DNA of 7,333 nucleotides from Acinetobacter sp. (GTDB lineage Bacteria; Pseudomonadota; Gammaproteobacteria; Pseudomonadales; Moraxellaceae). Under the pieces are notes generated by a model. It saw only the letters and a list, made by a program, of their open reading frames with translations. It was not told where the DNA came from and did not search any database. The stretch's first letter is position 1. Each line of letters begins with the position of its first letter. The DNA lies in assembly GCA_008017255.1 (NCBI GenBank), contig SSHD01000111.1, forward strand, positions 1 through 7,333, given 5' to 3'. Position numbers and translations under genes: made by a program. Positions 1 through 6,598 of the stretch are shown one piece after another.

Positions 1-62
1 GCTGATAAGAAAACACGTGCAGTTGCGGTCTTACGGCGACCTGTACCATAGTTAGTAGCCAT
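1..62 (-). CDS. rpsI: 30S ribosomal protein S9, 5' end only
   Basis: This is the first 20 codons of S9, a small-subunit head protein whose C-terminal tail reaches the P-site tRNA (family knowledge). The minus strand reads MATNYGTGRRKTATARVFLS before leaving the window, and the GTGRRKTATARV segment is typical of the S9 N-terminus. The ATG is the complement of 60-62. A Shine-Dalgarno AAGGGA overlaps the rplM stop codon, about 9 nt upstream. The 12-nt gap to rplM and the shared strand indicate the conserved rplM-rpsI operon, with translation likely coupled to L13. The rest of the gene lies off the left edge. Confidence 0.93.
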   Translation of the reverse strand, partial: MATNYGTGRRKTATARVFLS

Positions 63-74
63 GTGCTGTATCCC

Positions 75-503
75 TTAGATGTCCAAAACTTGTGGCTGTT
101 GAGCAGTATGAGGATGCTCAGTACCAGCGTACACTTTCATTTTTTTGATCATTGCATAACCAAGAGGACCTTTTGGTAACATACCTTTCACTGCTTTTTC
201 CAAAACAGCTTCAGGTTTGTGTGCGATTAACTTTTCAAAGTTAGTCTCACGGATACCACCAGGGAAACCAGTATGGCGATAGTATTTCTTATCAAGTGCT
301 TTGTTACCAGTCACTTGAACATGCTCAGCATTAATCACAACGATATAATCGCCAGTGTCAACGTGAGGAGTATAAGAAGTTTTGTGCTTACCGCGTAAAC
401 GACGAGCGATTTCAGTCGCAAGGCGACCTAAAGTTTTGCCAGAAGCATCAACAACGTACCAGTCGTGTTGAACTTCAGCAGGCTTAGCGCTGAGAGTTTT
501 CAT
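75..503 (-). CDS. rplM: 50S ribosomal protein L13
   Basis: L13 is an early-assembly protein of the large subunit that binds 23S rRNA. The 142-residue product has the same length as E. coli L13 and carries family landmarks: [16 protein letters not shown] near the N-terminus, RRLRGKHK at about 34-41, [15 protein letters not shown] at about 45-59, and [10 protein letters not shown] at about 74-83. The ATG (complement of 501-503) is preceded by AGG about 10 nt upstream. It is the first gene of the rplM-rpsI operon, 12 nt before rpsI. Its own promoter and a leader hairpin lie just upstream. In E. coli this operon is repressed at translation by L13 itself; whether that holds here is inference. Confidence 0.97.
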   Translation of the reverse strand: MKTLSAKPAEVQHDWYVVDASGKTLGRLATEIARRLRGKHKTSYTPHVDTGDYIVVINAEHVQVTGNKALDKKYYRHTGFPGGIRETNFEKLIAHKPEAVLEKAVKGMLPKGPLGYAMIKKMKVYAGTEHPHTAQQPQVLDI

Positions 504-526
504 TAAACCACTACCTATTATAGTTG

Positions 527-552
527 GTTTGGACTATGGAGTCTGTCCAAAC
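527..552 (-). promoter_or_regulatory. rplM leader hairpin (possible L13 operator)
   Basis: A perfect 8-bp inverted repeat, GTTTGGAC (527-534) and GTCCAAAC (545-552), encloses a 10-nt loop. It would lie close to the 5' end of the rplM transcript, 23 nt upstream of the start codon. No T tract follows on the minus strand, so it is not an intrinsic terminator. Position between promoter and ribosome binding site suits an autogenous translational operator or a 5' stabilising stem. Function is inferred. Confidence 0.5.
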
Positions 553-565
553 AAAAGGAGACCGA

Positions 566-594
566 ATTCTACATGAATTTGTCTAAACGTACAA
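566..594 (-). promoter_or_regulatory. Candidate sigma-70 promoter of rplM-rpsI
   Basis: On the minus strand a -35-like TTGTAC (589-594) is separated by exactly 17 nt from a -10 TAGAAT (566-571; 5 of 6 consensus). Transcription would begin near 559-560, giving a leader of about 55-60 nt that starts just before the inverted repeat at 527-552. The good -10, ideal spacing and position support the call. The weak -35 keeps it a candidate. Confidence 0.6.
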
Positions 595-695
595 TCATAT
601 TTTGCGAAATAAAAATGTCCCAATAGGCTGAAAAAGTGACGTATTAGGCAAAAGAATTGCCCCAGATTTTAGGCTGGATTATTTGCCTTGTAAGG

Positions 696-724
696 CTTTC
701 AGAATTATCCTATTATTTTATAAT
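696..724 (+). promoter_or_regulatory. Candidate promoter of the DUF4124 gene
   Basis: A perfect -10 TATAAT (719-724) lies 17 nt after CTTTCA (696-701), a weak -35 (3 of 6). Transcription would start near 731, about 43 nt before the ATG at 774. The -35 abuts a short inverted repeat, GCCTT-GT-AAGGC (685-696), which could be an operator but is too short to press. Nothing else in the 504-773 intergenic stretch looks like a gene. Confidence 0.5.
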
Positions 725-740
725 CATGGACTGAAATGTG

Positions 741-761
741 TAGAAAAGATTGCCTTTTCTA
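741..761 (+). other. 5'-UTR hairpin beside the DUF4124 RBS
   Basis: TAGAAAAG (741-748) and CTTTTCTA (754-761) form a perfect 8-bp inverted repeat with a 5-nt loop. The 3' arm touches the purine-rich AGAGAG (761-766) that serves as ribosome binding site for the ATG at 774. The stem is AU-rich and weak. It could modulate initiation or simply be a 5' stem; no T run follows, so it is not a terminator. Confidence 0.35.
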
Positions 762-773
762 GAGAGAAATTTG

Positions 774-1477
774 ATGAAGTTTTCGCTTTCTGCAAAAAAT
801 GTACTGGTTTTATTCATCGCAGGTGTTTGTGCTACGCAAAGTCATGCGCGCCAACTGTATAAATGGGTGGATCAAACGCAAGTGACCAACTATTCCGAAT
901 TTCAACCTAGAGTGCGCAATGAGCGCAGTCTGCAAGTGTTAAAAAGTACGGGGTCTGAACATATTGATCCGGCTATGGCGGTCACCAAAGATATGAAGCC
1001 GATTGAAATTCCAGTGGTGGCTTTAAACCCAACAAGCACAGAAAAGCTTACACCGACCGACCCAGCTTTAATCAATAAAAACCTTCGCACTACAAAAACC
1101 GTGTTTCGGCAAGGTGATTTGTTTGAGCTGGATGGGATTTATGTTAATCCAAATTTAAAATATAAACTGAATGAACAAGCAGAAGTGCAACAGCCGCTTG
1201 TTGTGGATAAAGCTGACTCCGCAGCGCAGACCACGCAAAAGGTTAATGAACCAGTCGTGGAAAAAGCTAGAAAAGCGCCAGTCGTGGAACAAGTTAGAAA
1301 AGCGCCAGTCGTGGAACAAGTTAGAAAAGCGCCAGTTGTGGCCGAGGAAAAAAACCGGCTGTTGTTGCAGCGCCTGAGAAAAAAGTCAAACCTAGCGTGA
1401 ATCCGTGGTCTAGAACTCCAGATTATGCTCCATCAAACTTGATTTCAACCCCGCCAGTCAAAAGCTCAACACCTTAG
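774..1477 (+). CDS. Secreted DUF4124-type protein, frame broken at an A7 run
   Basis: The ATG at 774 has AGAGAG 7 nt upstream; the TTG at 750 lacks a ribosome binding site and sits inside a hairpin. Residues 1-25 form a signal peptide (hydrophobic VLVLFIAGV core, SHA before the cleavage point), so the product is periplasmic or exported. Residues 27-45 (QLYKWVDQTQVTNYSEF) match the YKWVD...YS pattern of DUF4124, a family of unknown function. Residues 159-185 are three 9-residue repeats with a partial fourth. Frame 0 stops at 1398-1400 (208 residues) with a basic, un-protein-like tail. From 1355 the -1 frame instead reads PAVVAAPEKKVKPSVNPWSR and onward to TAG at 1475-1477, continuing the Pro/Val/Lys style. 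One added A in the A7 run (1348-1354) restores a 234-residue protein. Sequencing indel, true mutation or programmed -1 shift are all possible. Confidence 0.75.
1248..1353 (+). repeat. 27-bp in-frame tandem repeat, nearly 4 units
   Basis: Units lie at 1248-1274, 1275-1301 and 1302-1328, followed by a diverged partial unit from 1329. Units 2 and 3 are identical; unit 1 differs at a few bases. Each encodes nine residues of the form (E/A)PVVE(K/Q)(A/V)RK. The period is a multiple of three, so copy-number change would keep the frame. Such arrays usually vary between strains. The last unit runs directly into the A7 frame-break site. Confidence 0.85.
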
Positions 1478-1489
1478 TAAAGGATAGAT

Positions 1490-1509
1490 AGCAGCGAAAA
1501 ATCGCTGCT
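1490..1509 (+). terminator. Hairpin after the restored DUF4124 stop, possible weak terminator
   Basis: AGCAGCGA (1490-1497) and TCGCTGCT (1502-1509) form a perfect 8-bp GC-rich stem with an AAAA loop, extendable by a U-G and an A-U pair in RNA. It begins 13 nt after the TAG at 1475-1477, fitting the -1-frame stop as the true gene end. No T run follows directly; the first TTTT is about 11 nt on. Termination is therefore doubtful, and read-through into pdxA or a 3'-end stabiliser is possible. Confidence 0.45.
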
Positions 1510-1564
1510 GTAGGTGCAGATTTTGGTTACACTATGAAGCAATTCAAGTGGATTGGCAGTTTTT

Positions 1565-2533
1565 ATGCGTCCTTTATATGTGACCAGTGGTGAACCCGCA
1601 GGCATTGGTCCTGATATTTGCTTAAGTTTAGCTGAACGTGTCGATACTCGCCCTATAGTCGTTTTGGCGGACATTGATTTATTAAAACAACGTGCCGAAC
1701 AATTAAATCTATCTGTTAAATTGCTTGAGTATAGAGGGCAGGCGCAAACTGCTGCCAAAGGTCAACTTTATGTAGAGCATGTGCCGCTCAAGGCTGAGGT
1801 GATCGCAGGTGAGCTGAATCCACAAAATTCCGCCTATGTGTTAGAGCAATTACGACGTTCAGCTGATTATGCGTTTTCAGGGAAAAGTGTCGGTGTGGCG
1901 ACTGCGCCAGTGCAGAAATCGGTGATTAATGACGCAGGTATTCATTTCAGTGGTCATACTGAATATTATCAAGAGTTTGCAAATGTAGAGCGTGTAGTGA
2001 TGATGCTAGCGACCAAAAGCTTGCGGGTTGCTTTAGTCACCACCCATTTAGCTTTACGCGATGTACCTGATGCCATTACTAAAGAGCGATTGCAGCAAGT
2101 GATTGATATACTCCTGCATGATTTAACCAGCAAATTTAAAATTACCCAACCGAAAATATTGGTGTGTGGGTTGAATCCACATGCAGGTGAAGATGGCTAT
2201 TTGGGGTGTGAAGAAATCGAGATCATCAACCCAGTGCTAGAGCATTATCGTCAACAAGGCATTCAAATGAGTTTGAGCCTACCTGCCGATACACTATTTA
2301 CCCCTGAAAACTTACAACATGCCGATGCAGTTTTGGCGATGTATCACGATCAAGGTTTACCTGTGTTAAAATCGCAAGGCTTTGGCGAAGCTATTAATAT
2401 TACGTTGGGTTTGCCATTTATTCGCACTTCTGTCGATCATGGCACTGCGCTCTCCCTTGCAGGCGCTGGATTGGCAAAAAGTTCCAGTTTGCATGTTGCG
2501 GTTGATTTAGCTCTTGATTTAGCTCGTCAGTGA
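1565..2533 (+). CDS. pdxA: 4-hydroxythreonine-4-phosphate dehydrogenase
   Basis: PdxA is a cytosolic, metal-dependent NAD(P) enzyme of the DXP-dependent vitamin B6 pathway. It oxidises 4-phosphohydroxy-L-threonine; PdxJ then uses the product. The 322-residue protein has the family landmarks in order: [11 protein letters not shown] at 7-17, HTE at 131-133, TTHLALRDV at 159-167, [13 protein letters not shown] at 202-214, [10 protein letters not shown] at 260-269 and TSVDHGTAL near 288-296. His161, His206 and His261 match the three metal-binding histidines of E. coli PdxA (166, 211, 266) with a constant offset. I chose ATG 1565 because [13 protein letters not shown] is the normal N-terminus; in-frame TTG 1553 adds only four residues. 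The ribosome binding site is weak. It heads a pdxA-rsmA-apaH cluster, 31 nt before rsmA; the DUF4124 gene, not surA, lies upstream. Confidence 0.96.
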   Translation: MRPLYVTSGEPAGIGPDICLSLAERVDTRPIVVLADIDLLKQRAEQLNLSVKLLEYRGQAQTAAKGQLYVEHVPLKAEVIAGELNPQNSAYVLEQLRRSADYAFSGKSVGVATAPVQKSVINDAGIHFSGHTEYYQEFANVERVVMMLATKSLRVALVTTHLALRDVPDAITKERLQQVIDILLHDLTSKFKITQPKILVCGLNPHAGEDGYLGCEEIEIINPVLEHYRQQGIQMSLSLPADTLFTPENLQHADAVLAMYHDQGLPVLKSQGFGEAINITLGLPFIRTSVDHGTALSLAGAGLAKSSSLHVAVDLALDLARQ

Positions 2534-2564
2534 TTGGCGAGTAAATTATTCACTTGGAATTGTT

Positions 2565-3380
2565 ATGTATCAAATTAATGCTCTAAATCCAAAACAAGAA
2601 GGGCATCAGGCTCGGAAACGATTTGGTCAGAATTTTTTACATGACCAACGGGTGATTGCTAAAATTGTTCGCTCGGTCAACCCACGTGCCGGTGAAAATA
2701 TTGTTGAAATTGGGCCAGGTTTGGCGGCGCTGACTTCGCCACTGATTGGTGAGTGTGATGCATTGACGGTGTTGGAATTAGACCGTGATTTGGCCGCAGG
2801 TTTGCCGGGCCGTGTTCCACATCCTGAACGTTTAACCATTATTGAAGCCGATGCATTACGTTTTGATTTTACTCAATTATTTAAAGAAAATCGTCCGCTG
2901 CGTGTAGTGGGTAATTTACCTTATAATATTTCGACGCCGCTGTTATTTCATCTTTTAGAATTTGGCGACAAGGTCAAAGACATGCATTTCATGTTGCAAA
3001 AAGAAGTTGTGGATCGTATAACCGCCACGCCAAATAGCAAAGAGTACGGACGTTTGTCGGTGATGATTCAGTATTACTGCAAACCGACTTTTTTGTTTGA
3101 AGTACCCCCAGGGGCGTTTAATCCACCGCCAAAAGTCACTTCTGCGGTGTTTCGTTTAGAGCCGTATGCTGTTAAACCCATTATCGCAAAAAATGAAAAA
3201 GCCTTAGCGCGCTTGGTTTCGCATGTGTTTACGCAGCGCCGTAAAACCTTGCGCAATAGCCTAAAAGGTATGTTGGTGGAAGATGGTTTTGAAAAAACGG
3301 GTATTGATCCGATGGCACGCCCTGAAACACTGAGCTTGGCTGATTTCGTTGCACTTTCAGACCAAATGGTGAATGCATGA
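2565..3380 (+). CDS. rsmA: 16S rRNA (A1518/A1519) N6-dimethyltransferase RsmA/KsgA
   Basis: RsmA transfers four methyl groups from SAM to two adjacent adenosines in the 3' terminal hairpin of 16S rRNA, a late 30S maturation step; its loss gives kasugamycin resistance. The 271-residue protein has [11 protein letters not shown] (17-27), SAM motif [12 protein letters not shown] (47-57), the acidic LELD (70-73), EADALRFDF (94-102), catalytic NLPY (117-120), and FNPPPKV (185-191) with [15 protein letters not shown] (220-234) in the C-terminal part. The usual GPGLGALT reads GPGLAALT, a mild change outside the key glycines. The ATG at 2565 is preceded by GGA about 6 nt upstream. Its TGA overlaps the apaH ATG by 4 nt (ATGA at 3377-3380), indicating translational coupling. 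Confidence 0.97.
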   Translation: MYQINALNPKQEGHQARKRFGQNFLHDQRVIAKIVRSVNPRAGENIVEIGPGLAALTSPLIGECDALTVLELDRDLAAGLPGRVPHPERLTIIEADALRFDFTQLFKENRPLRVVGNLPYNISTPLLFHLLEFGDKVKDMHFMLQKEVVDRITATPNSKEYGRLSVMIQYYCKPTFLFEVPPGAFNPPPKVTSAVFRLEPYAVKPIIAKNEKALARLVSHVFTQRRKTLRNSLKGMLVEDGFEKTGIDPMARPETLSLADFVALSDQMVNA

Positions 3381-4216
3381 CCAAGCGTTATAATTATGTC
3401 ATTGGTGATGTACAAGGCTGTTTTGAAGCCCTGAAAACCTTGTTAAAAACCATCAAATTTGACCCCGACCAAGACTTTTTATGGTTTGCTGGGGACTTGG
3501 TCGCGCGCGGTGAAAACTCGGTTGGGACGTTACGTTTTGTGAAAAAACTGGCGAATCGAGGTGCAGCAGCAACCGTGCTCGGCAATCATGATTTAACCTT
3601 GATTGCTTGTGCGCGTGGCTTTAAAAAAATCAAAGATAAAGATCGCACCCAAGATATTTTAGATGCCATAGATGGTGATGAGCTGATCGATTGGCTGCGT
3701 AAACAGCCTTTATCTGTCTTTCCGAATGATCAAACCATGCTCACCCATGCAGGCGTGCCATGTATTTGGACGGCTGAGAAAACGGCTCAATTGGCGCAAG
3801 AAGTTCAAGAAGTCGTCGGTCATGATGATTTAAATGTGTTGGATGCTTTTTTGGCTGAAATGTATGGTGAGCAACCAGATCTTTGGTCTGAGGATTTGAC
3901 GGGACAGGCGAGATTGCGTTGTATTACCAATTACTTGACTCGTATGCGCCTAACCGATGCAACGGGGCGGCTCGAATTTAGTTTTAAAGATGCTTTAGAT
4001 GCACCGATGCCAACAGGTTTTCAGCCGTGGTTTGAATTCGAGTCTGAGGTTGCTAAAACCCATCAATTGATTTTTGGGCATTGGGCGGCATTGCAGGGTA
4101 AAACCATTAGCCCGCACATTCAAAATGTCGATGGCGGTTGTGTGTGGGGACAGCAACTCATCGCGTATCGTTTGGAAGATCAACAGGTTTTTGCCTTGGA
4201 TAATCCATTGGCTTAA
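3377..4216 (+). CDS. apaH: Symmetrical bis(5'-nucleosyl)-tetraphosphatase ApaH
   Basis: ApaH splits Ap4A symmetrically into two ADP and, in enterobacteria, also removes NpnN caps from RNA 5' ends. It is a cytosolic metallophosphoesterase. The 279-residue protein (family about 270-280) shows the metal-site motifs in order: GDVQGC (10-15), GDLVARG (39-45), GNHD (69-72), THAG (123-126) and GHWAAL (234-239), then the ApaH C-terminal NVDGGCVWG (250-258). The usual Pro after GDLVARG is Glu here, and DTGCVWG reads DGGCVWG; both spare metal ligands. Its ATG overlaps the rsmA stop by 4 nt. In E. coli apaG lies between these two genes; here it is absent. Two overlapping inverted repeats straddle its stop codon. 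Confidence 0.96.
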   Translation: MTKRYNYVIGDVQGCFEALKTLLKTIKFDPDQDFLWFAGDLVARGENSVGTLRFVKKLANRGAAATVLGNHDLTLIACARGFKKIKDKDRTQDILDAIDGDELIDWLRKQPLSVFPNDQTMLTHAGVPCIWTAEKTAQLAQEVQEVVGHDDLNVLDAFLAEMYGEQPDLWSEDLTGQARLRCITNYLTRMRLTDATGRLEFSFKDALDAPMPTGFQPWFEFESEVAKTHQLIFGHWAALQGKTISPHIQNVDGGCVWGQQLIAYRLEDQQVFALDNPLA

Positions 4217-4258
4217 ACTTTGAGCATGTTGCATCGTTATGGTTTAAGCCATGCTCAA
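4209..4258 (+). other. Two overlapping inverted repeats at the apaH 3' end
   Basis: Pair A: TGGCTTAAAC (4209-4218) with GTTTAAGCCA (4242-4251), a perfect 10-bp repeat whose left arm holds the apaH TAA. Pair B: TTGAGCATG (4220-4228) with CATGCTCAA (4250-4258), perfect 9 bp. Their right arms share two bases, so the full stems exclude each other, as in attenuator-type RNA switches. No T tract follows, so a standard terminator is unlikely. A 3'-end stabiliser or rho-linked element is possible; function unknown. Confidence 0.5.
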
Positions 4259-4363
4259 CTTGATTACGCACCTATGTCGATTGTTGTGATATGGGTTTTT
4301 AGAGGGGTACTACTTTAGTCGCAGCTGAGAGTATAATAACATCAATTTTTTACTCCTAAATAG

Positions 4364-4403
4364 CCGTCATAAAACGTTCATATAATCATCATTAAAGTGT
4401 CAA
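4364..4403 (+). promoter_or_regulatory. Candidate Pho box (PhoB site) array upstream of the GT4 gene
   Basis: CCGTCATAAAACGTTCAT (4364-4381) matches the Pho box pattern CTGTCAT-N4(A/T)-CTGTCA(T/C) at 15 of 18 positions, with an all-A linker. Two more half-sites follow in the same 11-bp phase: TCATCAT (4386-4392) and GTGTCAA (4397-4403), separated by ATAA and TAAA. All four contain TCA at the same place. E. coli Pho promoters likewise use tandem direct repeats of this period. A TATAAT overlaps the second half-site (4381-4386), and no good -10 lies at the canonical distance downstream, so the promoter geometry is unclear. PhoB control is inferred. Confidence 0.5.
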
Positions 4404-4456
4404 AAAATGTTTTTAAGCTTGAAAACATGAAAATAACGACACAAATGGATGGCGAT

Positions 4457-5734
4457 ATGAATACATCCGCGACATCACAGTTCAAACAAGAACAATTTCC
4501 TGATCATTCAGAATCTTATTTAAAATATCAGCAATATCAAGCTCAGCTCGATGCACTGTCTAATGAAGACTCGGCTCGTCCACGGCTAAAAATTGCCATA
4601 GTGACCGAAACTTGGCCGCCAGAAATTAATGGCGTGGCGTTGTCGATGATGCAACTGTGTCAAGGCTTGCAACGCCGAGGACATGAAATTTTATTGGTGC
4701 GACCTATACAAAAAACCGCCTGCAACGAATTTCATCCCAATAAAGAATGCTTGGTTGTTGCACAAGCCATTCCTAAATATCCAGGTATGCAATTTGGTTG
4801 GCCGCAATATTTAAAAGTGTCGAAAGCCTTTGAAAAGTTCAGTCCAGATGTGGTGCATATTGTGACTGAAGGACCGTTGGGGTTGATGGCATTGCAAGCG
4901 GCAAAGTCCAAGAAAATAGCCGTTTCCAGTGGTTTCCATTCACCGTTTCAAGATTTTAGCCGCTTCTTCGATTTGGCTTTTTTAGTCAAACCGATTCAAC
5001 GCTATTTGACTTGGTTTCATAACAGCACCAATTTGACCTGTGTGCCAAGTCCATACACCGAACAGGTGTTGCGTAGCATTGGGGTGACTTGTCCGTTGAA
5101 AGTGGTGGGGCGTGGGGTAGATACCGAAAAGTTTTCACCCAAACACCGCAGTCAACAATTACGGCAACAGTGGGGTGTCGATGCAAACACGCGCGTCATG
5201 TTGTATGTGGGGCGTGTATCGCCAGAAAAAGAAGTCGATGTATTAATACAGGCGTTTCATGCCTTACAAGCTCAGCAAGGGCAAAATTTTAAATTTGTTA
5301 TTGTGGGTGATGGGCCAGATCGTGCTCGACTCAGCAGCTTAAGCAACAGCAAAGATGTGATTTTTATGGGCAGTTTAAGTGGTAAAGAGTTGACTGCGGC
5401 TTATGCCAGTGCCGATGTTTTTACCTATGCTAGCCAGTCGGACACCTTTGGTAATGTGATTTTAGAAGCGATTGCCAGTGGATTGCCAGTGGTGGCGTAT
5501 AACTATGTGGCGGCACAGCAGCATGTACAACATGGCGTAACAGGCTGGTTGAGTCCATTGGGCGATGTGACCGATTTAACCCAGTCCATTTGCACGTTGC
5601 CTGCTTTGCCACAATTACGAAAAATGGGTCTGCTGGCCAGTGCAAGCGTACAACAAAACAGCTGGCAGCTACCGATACAACAACTAGAACAAGCACTTTA
5701 TCAAGTAGCGGAGGCATTTTCGATGCCAAGCTAG
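4457..5734 (+). CDS. GT4-family glycosyltransferase (SQD2/MgtA-like)
   Basis: A retaining GT-B glycosyltransferase, probably peripheral at the inner membrane and using a nucleotide sugar on a lipid acceptor (family inference). Numbered from ATG 4457 (425 residues): polar N-terminal extension 1-40, KIAIVTETWPPEINGVALS (45-63) opening the acceptor domain, VVHIVTEGPLG (132-142), GRGVD (218-222), VGRVSPEKEVD (251-261), VGDGPDRARL (283-292), and donor-site SDTFGNVILEAIASGLPVVAY (328-348) with D329 and E337, the EX7E pair with Glu replaced by Asp. TDTFGNV-type loops are typical of the SQD2/MgtA branch. The frame opens at GTG 4397, but that lies in the Pho-like repeats without a ribosome binding site. 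ATGs at 4427 and 4445 also lack one. ATG 4457 has GGATGG about 4-7 nt upstream and is preferred. The PAP2 gene follows after 24 nt. The exact sugar and lipid are unknown. Confidence 0.85.
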   Translation: MNTSATSQFKQEQFPDHSESYLKYQQYQAQLDALSNEDSARPRLKIAIVTETWPPEINGVALSMMQLCQGLQRRGHEILLVRPIQKTACNEFHPNKECLVVAQAIPKYPGMQFGWPQYLKVSKAFEKFSPDVVHIVTEGPLGLMALQAAKSKKIAVSSGFHSPFQDFSRFFDLAFLVKPIQRYLTWFHNSTNLTCVPSPYTEQVLRSIGVTCPLKVVGRGVDTEKFSPKHRSQQLRQQWGVDANTRVMLYVGRVSPEKEVDVLIQAFHALQAQQGQNFKFVIVGDGPDRARLSSLSNSKDVIFMGSLSGKELTAAYASADVFTYASQSDTFGNVILEAIASGLPVVAYNYVAAQQHVQHGVTGWLSPLGDVTDLTQSICTLPALPQLRKMGLLASASVQQNSWQLPIQQLEQALYQVAEAFSMPS

Positions 5735-5758
5735 AACATCCTTAAAAAGGAGAACAAT

Positions 5759-6310
5759 ATGAATTTTCAAAATGCAAAAATAAAAATACTCGATTTAGAT
5801 TTAAAAGGCTGTGTGTACCTCAATCACCTGTCGCAATCTCAAGCGGTCGCGCAATTTTTTAAACGTATTAGCCGCCTGGGCGATGGCCCATTTTGGTATT
5901 CCATGCTGCTGTTGACATGGCTGATGCAAGGCATAGCCTACAGTTTGCAAATGCTGTATGTCATTGCCTGTGGTACAGTCGGCACACTGATTTATAAAAT
6001 TTTAAAACAAAAAACCACCCGACCGCGACCTTATCAAGTGCATCAAGTGATTGTGTTGGGCGAACGTCCCTTAGATCATTTTAGCTTTCCATCGGGGCAT
6101 ACCTTACATGCAGTGATGGTCACTACTACCTTAGGTTATATTCAACCGATTTTACTGCTGCTGATGTTACCTTTTACCATTTTAATTGCCTTGTCACGGA
6201 TGATTTTGGGTTTGCATTATCCGAGTGATGTGCTGGTCGGTGCGGTAATTGGGGCTGCGGTGGCAAGCCTGATGATTGTGCTCGCACCCAGTTTAAATAT
6301 TATTTTGTAG
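5759..6310 (+). CDS. PAP2-family membrane phosphatase
   Basis: An integral membrane lipid phosphatase of the type-2 phosphatidic acid phosphatase family. Substrates in the family include phosphatidate, phosphatidylglycerol phosphate and undecaprenyl pyrophosphate. The 183-residue protein holds all three signature blocks: K83-x6-R90-P91, P111-S112-G113-H114, and S146-R147-x5-H153-x3-D157; the two histidines are the expected nucleophile and base. Hydrophobic segments lie at about 46-62, 63-80, 115-145 and 158-178, consistent with 5-6 helices. There is no cleavable signal peptide. The start is secure: AAGGAG (5747-5752) lies 6 nt before the ATG, the strongest ribosome binding site here. With 24 nt to the GT4 gene and no promoter between, the two are very likely co-transcribed. 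The substrate cannot be read from sequence; the partner suggests phosphatidate or a glycolipid precursor. Confidence 0.92.
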   Translation: MNFQNAKIKILDLDLKGCVYLNHLSQSQAVAQFFKRISRLGDGPFWYSMLLLTWLMQGIAYSLQMLYVIACGTVGTLIYKILKQKTTRPRPYQVHQVIVLGERPLDHFSFPSGHTLHAVMVTTTLGYIQPILLLLMLPFTILIALSRMILGLHYPSDVLVGAVIGAAVASLMIVLAPSLNIIL

Positions 6311-6329
6311 TGATTTTCAGCAGAAGGCT

Positions 6330-6358
6330 TTGGTTTCAATTGGCTGATTTGTTACAGT
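6330..6358 (+). promoter_or_regulatory. Candidate promoter of iscX
   Basis: TTGGTT (6330-6335), a 17-nt spacer and TACAGT (6353-6358; 4 of 6) are preceded directly by TGT, giving an extended -10 (TGn). Transcription would start near 6365, leaving about a 28-nt leader before the iscX ATG. It lies in the 82-nt gap after the PAP2 gene, which has no terminator. iscX may therefore be both independently transcribed and read through from upstream. Confidence 0.45.
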
Positions 6359-6392
6359 ACGCGCAACGACATTATTTTCTTCAAGGTGTGAT

Positions 6393-6593
6393 ATGGGCTT
6401 GCGTTGGACAGATACCATTGATATTGCAATTGAATTAGCAGAAGCACATCCTGAAGTAGATCCGCAATGGATTCGCTTTACCGATTTACATGCTTGGGTT
6501 TGTGCTTTGCCAGATTTTAATGATGACCCGAATAAATCCACTGAGGGTTTATTAGAAGGAATTCAAATGGCATGGATAGATGAAGTGCGTTAA
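6393..6593 (+). CDS. iscX: Fe-S cluster assembly protein IscX
   Basis: IscX (YfhJ) is a small acidic cytosolic protein that binds the cysteine desulfurase IscS and iron, tuning the rate of Fe-S cluster assembly on IscU. The 66-residue product equals the usual family length and is recognisable end to end: MGLRWTDTIDIAIELAEAHP, RFTDLHAWVCALPDFNDDP at 28-46, and the C-terminal WIDE. These match E. coli IscX (MGLKWTD, RFTDMHQWICDLEDFDDDP, WLDE). The ATG at 6393 follows AAGGTG about 5 nt upstream. In E. coli the gene ends the isc operon after fdx; here it stands alone with a promoter candidate and a strong terminator 10 nt after its stop. Confidence 0.95.
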   Translation: MGLRWTDTIDIAIELAEAHPEVDPQWIRFTDLHAWVCALPDFNDDPNKSTEGLLEGIQMAWIDEVR

Positions 6594-6598
6594 ATGTT

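Noticed and set aside
517..522. Perfect TATAAT on the minus strand just before rplM
   Set aside because: It is 13 nt from the start codon and overlaps the ribosome binding region, with no -35 at usable spacing; the 566-594 promoter fits better.
1171..1377. Alternative plus frame through the 27-bp repeats
   Set aside because: Its repetitive Trp/Lys/Arg-rich product is only the repeat array read out of frame.
1534..1593. 19-codon upstream ORF overlapping the pdxA start
   Set aside because: No ribosome binding site, no recognisable peptide, and the overlap is easily chance.
4332..4337. TATAAT upstream of the GT4 gene
   Set aside because: No acceptable -35 at 15-19 nt; left as an unproven -10, not a called promoter.
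4397..4456. GTG-initiated 20-residue N-terminal extension of the GT4 protein
   Set aside because: The GTG lies within the Pho-like repeats without a ribosome binding site; ATG 4457 has GGATGG at good spacing.
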